From contig JAKBCI010000132.1 in the NCBI GenBank assembly GCA_021807965.1, positions 1 to 5,525 on the forward strand: 5,525 nt of DNA, given 5' to 3'. Positions 1 through 5,525 of the stretch are shown piece by piece (position 1 is the stretch's first letter; each line of letters opens with the position of its first letter). The translations under genes and the position numbers were made by a program. The stretch is from Actinomycetes bacterium. GTDB lineage: Bacteria; Actinomycetota; Acidimicrobiia; Acidimicrobiales; RAAP-2. The notes below the pieces were generated by a model. That model did not search any database, was not told the DNA's origin, and saw only the letters and a program-made list of their open reading frames with translations.

Positions 1-1791
<1,791 letters not shown>

Positions 1792-1795
1792 GATT

Positions 1796-1801
1796 CCTCC
1801 T
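1796..1801 (-). promoter_or_regulatory. Strong Shine-Dalgarno site of atpG
   Basis: The minus strand reads GAGAGGAGGAATC directly before the atpG ATG at 1791. AGGAGG is a perfect match to the anti-Shine-Dalgarno core, with a short 4-base gap to the start. It supports this start and independent initiation on atpG, since the preceding atpA stop is 23 bases away. Confidence 0.85.
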
Positions 1802-1814
1802 CTCGGCTCGCGAC

Positions 1815-3332
1815 CTAGTTGCTGACGGCGAAGTTGGCGACGAAGTCACGCATCGCGGCGTCGATCGCGTCGGTATCGGGCAGCGTTCCGGCCGTGCGCA
1901 CCTGATCGAGCAGATCGGCGTGCTTGGCGCGGAACGTGGCGAGCAGCTCGGACTCGAAGCGGCGCACGTCCTCGACCGGGATCGTGTCGAGCCAGCCCCG
2001 GGTTCCGGCGTAGATCACCATGACCTGCTCCTCCACCGGCACCGGCGCGTTGAGCCCCTGCTTCAGCAGCTCGGTGAGGCGATAGCCGCGATCCAACTGG
2101 GCCTGGGATGACTTGTCGAGTTCGGACCCGAACGTCGCGAACGACTCGAGGTCGCGGAACTGGGCGAGGTCGATCTTGAGCGTTCCGGCCACGGACTTCA
2201 TCGCCTTGATCTGCGCCGCGCCGCCGACTCGCGACACCGAGTTGCCGACGTTGATCGCCGGGCGAACCCCCGAGTAGAAGAGGTCCGACTCCAAGAACAC
2301 CTGGCCGTCGGTGATGGAGATCACGTTCGTCGGGATGTAGGCGGAGATATCGCCGGCCTTGGTCTCGATGATCGGCAGCGCGGTCAGCGAACCGCCGCCA
2401 CGCTCGTCCGAGAGCTTCGCCGCGCGTTCGAGCAGCCGCGAGTGCAGGTAGAACACGTCGCCGGGGTAGGCCTCGCGACCCGGGGGTCGGCGCAAGAGCA
2501 GCGAGATCTGCCGGTAGGCCTCGGCCTGCTTGGAGAGGTCGTCGTAGACGACGAGCGCGTGTTCGCCGGCGTCCATCCACTGCTGGCCAATCGCGCAACC
2601 GGCGTAGGGGGCGAGGAACTTGAACGGCGCGGGGTCGCCGGCCGAGGCCACGACGACCACGGTGTAGTCGAGCGCGCCGCGATCCTCGAGGGTCTTCACG
2701 GTCTGGGCGACCGACGAGTTCTTCTGACCGATCGCCACGTAGATGCACTTCACGCCCTGACCCTTCTGGTTCAAGATCGTGTCGATGGCGACCGTGGTCT
2801 TGCCCGTCTTGCGGTCGCCGATGATCAACTCGCGCTGACCACGGCCAATCGGGGTCATCGCGTCGATCGCCTTGATGCCAGTCTGCAGTGGCTCGCTGAC
2901 CGGCTGGCGACCAATGATGCCCGGCGCCTGGACCTCCATGCGGCGGGACTGCGGATTCGCCAGGGGGCCGCGGCCGTCGATCGGCTCGCCGAGGGCGTTC
3001 ACGACGCGGCCGAGCAGCGCGTCGCCGACCGGCATCGACAGGATTCGACCCGTCGCTCGCACGATCTGCTCCTCTTCGATGCCGTCCACCGAACCGAGCA
3101 CCACCGCCCCGATAGTCTCCTCGTCGAGGTTCATCGCCAGTCCCACGGTGCCGTCTTGGAACTCGAGCAGCTCGTTGACCTTCGCCGACGGCAGGCCCGA
3201 CACTCGTGCGATGCCGTCGCCCACCTCGACAACCCGGCCAACTTGCTCCGCGCCGATGGCCGGGTTGAACTCGGCGACGTGCGCGCGTAGGGCCTCGGTG
3301 ATCTCATCAGCACTAATGGTGAGCTCAGTCAT
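1815..3332 (-). CDS. atpA: F1 ATP synthase subunit alpha
   Basis: Non-catalytic nucleotide-binding subunit of the alpha3beta3 head. It supplies the arginine finger to the beta catalytic site, and its N-terminus binds delta. The 505 residues are the usual length. Residues 1-25 form the N-terminal helix ([13 protein letters not shown]), followed by the beta-barrel domain with [17 protein letters not shown] (31-47). The P-loop GDRKTGKT is at 172-179 (Lys178). Lys in place of the common Gln in this motif is what I recall from mycobacterial alpha. Further landmarks are [14 protein letters not shown] (261-274), [23 protein letters not shown] (281-303) and [10 protein letters not shown] (358-367), which fits the alpha/beta family signature. 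The arginine finger Arg368 sits in SRVGG. There is no long C-terminal extension of the mycobacterial kind. The start lies 13 bases after the atpH stop, behind an A/G-rich binding site. Intact. Confidence 0.99.
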   Translation of the reverse strand: MTELTISADEITEALRAHVAEFNPAIGAEQVGRVVEVGDGIARVSGLPSAKVNELLEFQDGTVGLAMNLDEETIGAVVLGSVDGIEEEQIVRATGRILSMPVGDALLGRVVNALGEPIDGRGPLANPQSRRMEVQAPGIIGRQPVSEPLQTGIKAIDAMTPIGRGQRELIIGDRKTGKTTVAIDTILNQKGQGVKCIYVAIGQKNSSVAQTVKTLEDRGALDYTVVVVASAGDPAPFKFLAPYAGCAIGQQWMDAGEHALVVYDDLSKQAEAYRQISLLLRRPPGREAYPGDVFYLHSRLLERAAKLSDERGGGSLTALPIIETKAGDISAYIPTNVISITDGQVFLESDLFYSGVRPAINVGNSVSRVGGAAQIKAMKSVAGTLKIDLAQFRDLESFATFGSELDKSSQAQLDRGYRLTELLKQGLNAPVPVEEQVMVIYAGTRGWLDTIPVEDVRRFESELLATFRAKHADLLDQVRTAGTLPDTDAIDAAMRDFVANFAVSN

Positions 3333-3336
3333 CAGT

Positions 3337-3342
3337 TTCCTT
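3337..3342 (-). promoter_or_regulatory. Ribosome binding site of atpA
   Basis: The 13 bases between the atpH stop TAG and the atpA ATG read GAAAAGGAAACTG on the minus strand. AAGGAA lies 4 bases from the start. A second partial match, TAGGA, overlaps the atpH stop codon, so terminating ribosomes sit on the initiation site. This supports the ATG at 3332 as the true start and suggests coupled translation. Confidence 0.6.
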
Positions 3343-3345
3343 TTC

Positions 3346-4257
3346 CTAGTCGTTGCGATTCATAGCGGATTCGTAGAAGTGGCCGGTCGCGACGGTATCG
3401 CGAAGCGTCTGCAAGCGTCCGCGCGTCGTCGCGTCGAGACGAAGGTCGCCAACCTCGACGAGGACGCCGCCCAGCAGCTCGGGCGACTCGGCGACCTGCA
3501 GCTCCACCGGTCCACCGGTCAGGGCTCGCAGCGAGCGCGCGAGCGCCTCTTGGGTTGGCTCGTCGAGGGGCCGCGCGCTGTGCACGCGCGCCACGCGCCA
3601 GCTTCGCGCGGCGGCTACGTGGTCAATGACGAAGTCGATGGTGCCCACCACGTCGCGGGGGCGCCCGCCGACGATGACGTACTCGGCCAGTCGCAGCGTG
3701 GCCGGGCTCACCCGGTGGGCGAGCAGTTGCGCCGTCGTGCCGAGGCGCGACTCGAGTGGGGCATCTCGGTCGACCAGCAGGCGTCGCAGCGCGTCACTCG
3801 ACTCGATCGTGCGCGCCCACGTGAAGAGTTCGTGCTCGATCGCGGCGAAGTCCGACGTCGCCAGATCCTCGAGGACGGCGTCGGCAAAGCCGCCGACCCG
3901 CGAGCGCGCCTCGAGCAAGCCGAGTCCCGGCGGTTCAACGACCCCGTCGTCCAACAGGTGATGCGCGTACTGCGCGAGCTCGCCGAGCGCTCGAGCGACT
4001 TCTTGGGCCGGCGACACGGTGGCGCCAAAGACCGCGAGTCGCTCGGCGACGGCGTCGATCTTGCCAGCCAGCAGCTCGCGCAGCACGGCGCCACGCACGA
4101 CGCCGGCGATGGACGTGTCGGCCAGCACCGCGCGAAGGTCGCTGCGCGCGAGCACGGTCTGTTCGAGCGACCGCAGGTCGCTCGCCACCGTGGCGAGCTC
4201 GGCCGCGTCCAACGAACCCAGGAGGGCGGCGGCGTAACCTTCGAGCTTCGCGAGCAT
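3346..4257 (-). CDS. atpH: F1 ATP synthase subunit delta, long form
   Basis: Stator protein (OSCP equivalent) that caps the F1 head and ties alpha to the b stalk so that the head does not spin with the rotor. At 303 residues it is much longer than the roughly 180 of E. coli delta. Long delta subunits are known in actinobacteria. The C-terminal domain is clear: [19 protein letters not shown] (221-239), then [20 protein letters not shown] (261-280), which matches the end of E. coli delta. The N-terminal part looks duplicated: residues 20-100 align without gaps to 136-216, sharing L..L.R.L.D-like spacing. The protein starts [16 protein letters not shown] with no membrane helix, so it is not the mycobacterial b-delta fusion. 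The ATG lies 2 bases after the atpF stop with only a weak upstream GGGGA, which points to translational coupling. Confidence 0.93.
   Translation of the reverse strand: MLAKLEGYAAALLGSLDAAELATVASDLRSLEQTVLARSDLRAVLADTSIAGVVRGAVLRELLAGKIDAVAERLAVFGATVSPAQEVARALGELAQYAHHLLDDGVVEPPGLGLLEARSRVGGFADAVLEDLATSDFAAIEHELFTWARTIESSDALRRLLVDRDAPLESRLGTTAQLLAHRVSPATLRLAEYVIVGGRPRDVVGTIDFVIDHVAAARSWRVARVHSARPLDEPTQEALARSLRALTGGPVELQVAESPELLGGVLVEVGDLRLDATTRGRLQTLRDTVATGHFYESAMNRND
3610..4200 (-). repeat. Protein-level internal duplication in delta (residues 20-100 and 136-216)
   Basis: The segment from [17 protein letters not shown] (coding bases about 4200-3958) aligns by eye, with no gaps at an offset of 116 residues, to the segment from [17 protein letters not shown] (about 3852-3610). 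About 14 of the first 62 positions are identical, and most others keep hydrophobic or helix-forming character, e.g. LRAVLAD against LRRLLVD and RLAVF against RLAEY. The link between the copies is about residues 101-135. The resemblance is at protein level only; the DNA copies are diverged. It is consistent with two alpha-helical delta N-terminal domains in tandem. Confidence 0.5.
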
Positions 4258-4259
4258 CG

Positions 4260-4781
4260 TTAGCGGCTCGTTCCCCGTTGTGCTTCGGCCGTCAACGCGG
4301 CCACCGCTTCACGGATGAGGTCGTCGTGGGTGCTCTGGTCGACCTCTCGTCCCACAATCTTGTTGACGAGTTCGAAGACGATCTCCCCGATGCGCGCCGA
4401 CGCCTCTTCGATCGCTCGCTGTCGAGCCATGGCGACCTCGTCGTGCGCCGACTCGACGATCCGCTCGTATTCGGCCTGACCACGGCCCCCGGCCTCGCTC
4501 TTCACCTGTTCGGCCAGCGACTGGGCGGCGGCAACGATGTCGCGGGCCTGGTCGCGGGCCTGGGCGAGCACCTGGGCTCGCTCGTCGCCCGCCGCGGCAA
4601 CCTCGGCTCGCGCCTGGTCCGCCGCTTCCAGGGATGCCCGAATCTTCTCCTGGCGCGCCTCCATCGCCTTGTTGAGCGGGGGCAGCACGAACTTGGCCAT
4701 GATGGCGAGGATCGCCACGAACACCAGCAGTTCGACGAAGAACGTGCCGTTGGGGAGAAGGAAGATTGATACGCCAATCAT
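4260..4781 (-). CDS. atpF: Fo ATP synthase subunit b (stator stalk)
   Basis: Peripheral stalk subunit: one membrane helix anchors it beside subunit a, and a long right-handed helical dimer reaches up to delta and the F1 head. It has 173 residues. A short N-terminus (FLLPNGTF) precedes a hydrophobic helix at about 13-33 (FFVELLVFVAILAIMAKFVL). After PPLNKAMEARQEKIR, residues about 36-145 are almost unbroken Ala/Glu/Gln/Arg-rich helix, then IVGREVDQSTHDDLIREAV near the end. This is the only b gene visible; no b' copy lies between atpE and atpH. ATG 4781 is the first start codon after an in-frame stop at 4821-4823. It has an AGGA site (4790-4793) 8 bases upstream. The stop TAA is 2 bases before atpH. 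Confidence 0.97.
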   Translation of the reverse strand: MIGVSIFLLPNGTFFVELLVFVAILAIMAKFVLPPLNKAMEARQEKIRASLEAADQARAEVAAAGDERAQVLAQARDQARDIVAAAQSLAEQVKSEAGGRGQAEYERIVESAHDEVAMARQRAIEEASARIGEIVFELVNKIVGREVDQSTHDDLIREAVAALTAEAQRGTSR

Positions 4782-4789
4782 CTCGAGAG

Positions 4790-4793
4790 TCCT
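4790..4793 (-). promoter_or_regulatory. Ribosome binding site of atpF
   Basis: The minus strand reads GTAGGACTCTCGAG before the atpF ATG at 4781, giving an AGGA core with an 8-base gap. It is a moderate site, weaker than that of atpE. The TAG stop of a 10-codon open frame (4792-4824) overlaps it. Confidence 0.6.
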
Positions 4794-4813
4794 ACTTTGC
4801 GTTGTGGGTGAAC

Positions 4814-4842
4814 GCGCGGGTCATCGCGAAGGCGACCCGCGC
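4814..4842 (-). promoter_or_regulatory. Hairpin in the atpE-atpF spacer
   Basis: GCGCGGGTC (minus strand 4842-4834) and GACCCGCGC (4822-4814) are perfect reverse complements, giving a 9-bp GC-rich stem with an 11-base loop. The stem begins 5 bases after the atpE stop codon, in the only long spacer of the window (66 bases). No run of T follows, so it is not a typical intrinsic terminator. A role in protecting or processing the 3' end of the atpE message, or in lowering expression of the genes after it, is an inference. It would suit the need for many c subunits per complex. Confidence 0.55.
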
Positions 4843-4847
4843 CGTGA

Positions 4848-5114
4848 CTACTGCTTCTTGAAGACGTAGACGAAGACCACCATGAACAGCAGGTTGATGA
4901 AGTACATCGCCTCGACCAGACCGACGGTCAAGAAGAAGTACTGGCGAGCCTTGTTCTCGATCTCGGGCTGGCGGGCAATGGCCGCGATGGTCTGGCTGCC
5001 GGCGAGGCCGTCGCCGATCGCCGCGCCAATCGCGCCGCCGCCGAGCGCGAGACCACCGCCGACGAGAGCGCCGGCGACGCGTACCGCGGACGCCACGGAG
5101 TCTGTGTTTGCCAT
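4848..5114 (-). CDS. atpE: Fo ATP synthase subunit c (proton-carrying ring)
   Basis: Proteolipid that forms the rotating membrane ring; each copy carries one proton past subunit a. At 88 residues it has the expected hairpin of two membrane helices: about 11-47, rich in Gly/Ala ([21 protein letters not shown]), and about 58-85. The polar loop ARQP (47-50) contacts gamma and epsilon. The ion-binding carboxylate is Glu68 in [12 protein letters not shown]. Asp35 on helix 1 matches the mycobacterial Asp28 position. No Gln/Ser/Thr set typical of sodium-binding rings is seen, so proton coupling is likely. Met70 stands where most mycobacteria have Ala63. There is no signal peptide. The ATG at 5114 follows a perfect AGGAGG, and the stop TAG at 4848 is followed 5 bases later by a hairpin. 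Confidence 0.98.
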   Translation of the reverse strand: MANTDSVASAVRVAGALVGGGLALGGGAIGAAIGDGLAGSQTIAAIARQPEIENKARQYFFLTVGLVEAMYFINLLFMVVFVYVFKKQ

Positions 5115-5123
5115 TATTTCTTT

Positions 5124-5129
5124 CCTCCT
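5124..5129 (-). promoter_or_regulatory. Strong Shine-Dalgarno site of atpE
   Basis: The minus strand reads CAGGAGGAAAGAAATA before the atpE ATG at 5114: a full AGGAGG with a 9-base, A-rich, unstructured gap. It is the best-looking initiation site in the window and sits in the 24-base atpB-atpE spacer. A strong site here fits the high copy number of subunit c in the complex; that link is an inference. Confidence 0.85.
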
Positions 5130-5138
5130 GGGTTGGGT

Positions 5139-5525
5139 TTAGTGTGAGACCTCGACGCCCGGTACCTCGTCGTGGCTGGTCGCCATGCCGAAGTAGAGAA
5201 TCGTCAAGAGCATGAAGATGAAGGCCTGAATGGCTCCGAGCAGGCCGGTGTCAAAGAGTTTCCAGCCGATCTCGAAGGGCGGGCTGATGTAGATGGGCAG
5301 CAGCGTCGTCAGCACGACGACGAAGAGGCCGCCCGAGAAGAGGTTGCCGAAGAGTCGGAAGGTCAGCGTGATCGGCTTGGTGATCTCTTCGATCACGTTG
5401 ATCGGGGCGAGCGCCAGATAGGGCTGGCCGTAGTGGCGAAAGTAGCCGCGAAAGCCTCGCGCGCGAAACGACTCAATGTGCACCCACACGATCACGAAGA
5501 GCGCCATGGCGAGCGGCAGGTTGAC
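5139..5525 (-). CDS. atpB: Fo ATP synthase subunit a, partial (5' end outside window)
   Basis: Membrane stator subunit that forms the two proton half-channels against the c-ring. Only the last 128 residues are present. The frame is open to the right edge and begins with VNLPLAMALFVIVWVHIESF, so the ATG at 5507 is an internal Met and not the start. ARGFRGYFRHYGQPYLALAPINVIEE leads into the conserved helix TKPITLTFRLFGNLFSGGLF. Its Arg (codon 5355-5357) is the essential Arg210 of E. coli, followed by Asn of RLFGN. The last helix has GAIQAFIFMLLTILYFGMA, with Gln matching E. coli Gln252. The position of E. coli Glu219 is Gly here, as I recall for other actinobacteria. The hydrophilic tail ends VPGVEVSH. 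The stop TAA lies 24 bases before atpE. Confidence 0.97.
   Translation of the reverse strand, partial: VNLPLAMALFVIVWVHIESFRARGFRGYFRHYGQPYLALAPINVIEEITKPITLTFRLFGNLFSGGLFVVVLTTLLPIYISPPFEIGWKLFDTGLLGAIQAFIFMLLTILYFGMATSHDEVPGVEVSH

Noticed and set aside
1846..2748. 300-codon open frame on the minus strand within atpA in another frame
   Set aside because: Arg-rich out-of-frame reading of atpA; the in-frame product is a full-length alpha subunit with all its motifs.
2442..3290. 282-codon open frame on the plus strand inside atpA
   Set aside because: Antisense shadow of a conserved gene, of biased composition, with no sign of its own ribosome site or family motifs.
3346..4257. Mycobacterial-type b-delta fusion
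   Set aside because: The protein has no N-terminal membrane helix, and a complete separate b gene with its own membrane helix lies directly upstream.
2872..4263. 463-codon open frame on the plus strand, antisense to atpA and atpH
   Set aside because: It lies entirely opposite two intact conserved genes. Its translation is low-complexity Arg/Ala/Asp/His-rich with no recognisable motif, and long antisense frames are common in GC-rich DNA with GC-biased third codon positions.
4814..4842. Intrinsic transcription terminator between atpE and atpF
   Set aside because: The stem is good, but the bases after it on the minus strand (GTTCACCCACAACG) contain no T-run, and the following genes clearly belong to the same operon.
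4848..5114. Sodium-coupled c-ring
   Set aside because: The site corresponding to Gln32 of sodium-binding rings is Asp35, and the residue after the key Glu68 is Ala in place of Ser/Thr; the pattern resembles proton-coupled actinobacterial rings.

Overview
The window is one continuous stretch of an F1Fo ATP synthase operon, and every real gene lies on the minus strand. Transcription runs from right to left: atpB (subunit a, 5' part cut off by the right edge), atpE (c), atpF (b), atpH (delta), atpA (alpha), atpG (gamma) and atpD (beta, 3' part cut off by the left edge). This is the standard bacterial order. atpC (epsilon) would be expected just beyond the left edge. The rest of atpB, probably with atpI and the operon promoter, would lie beyond the right edge. 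No promoter or terminator is visible inside the window.

The DNA is GC-rich, and the proteins look actinobacterial. The alpha P-loop is GDRKTGKT (Lys where many phyla have Gln). The c-subunit motifs around GDGLAG, ARQP and TVGLVEA..FIN closely match those remembered from mycobacteria. The delta subunit is long, and gamma begins MAGGQERLLRRRIK. Atp b is a separate single gene, not fused to delta as in mycobacteria. The b N-terminus (a LPNGTFFVEL stretch before the membrane helix) suggests a non-mycobacterial lineage such as Acidimicrobiia. That placement is an inference from memory, not a search result.

Region by region: atpB, atpE and atpF encode the membrane Fo sector, with the proton path through a and c and the stator stalk b. 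atpH encodes the stator cap joining b to alpha. atpA, atpG and atpD encode the F1 head and rotor shaft. Gaps between genes are only 2 to 24 bases, except the 66-base atpE-atpF spacer. That spacer holds a perfect 9-bp inverted repeat. No gene-free stretch exceeds 300 bases. All key catalytic and ion-path residues that fall inside the window are present, and no frameshift is seen.

This is a core housekeeping locus, and I see no new biological system in it. The points worth a second look are the atpE-atpF hairpin and the tiny reading frame in it, the internally duplicated 303-residue delta subunit, a Met in the c subunit at the position linked to diarylquinoline insensitivity in some mycobacteria, and uneven ribosome binding site strength along the operon.
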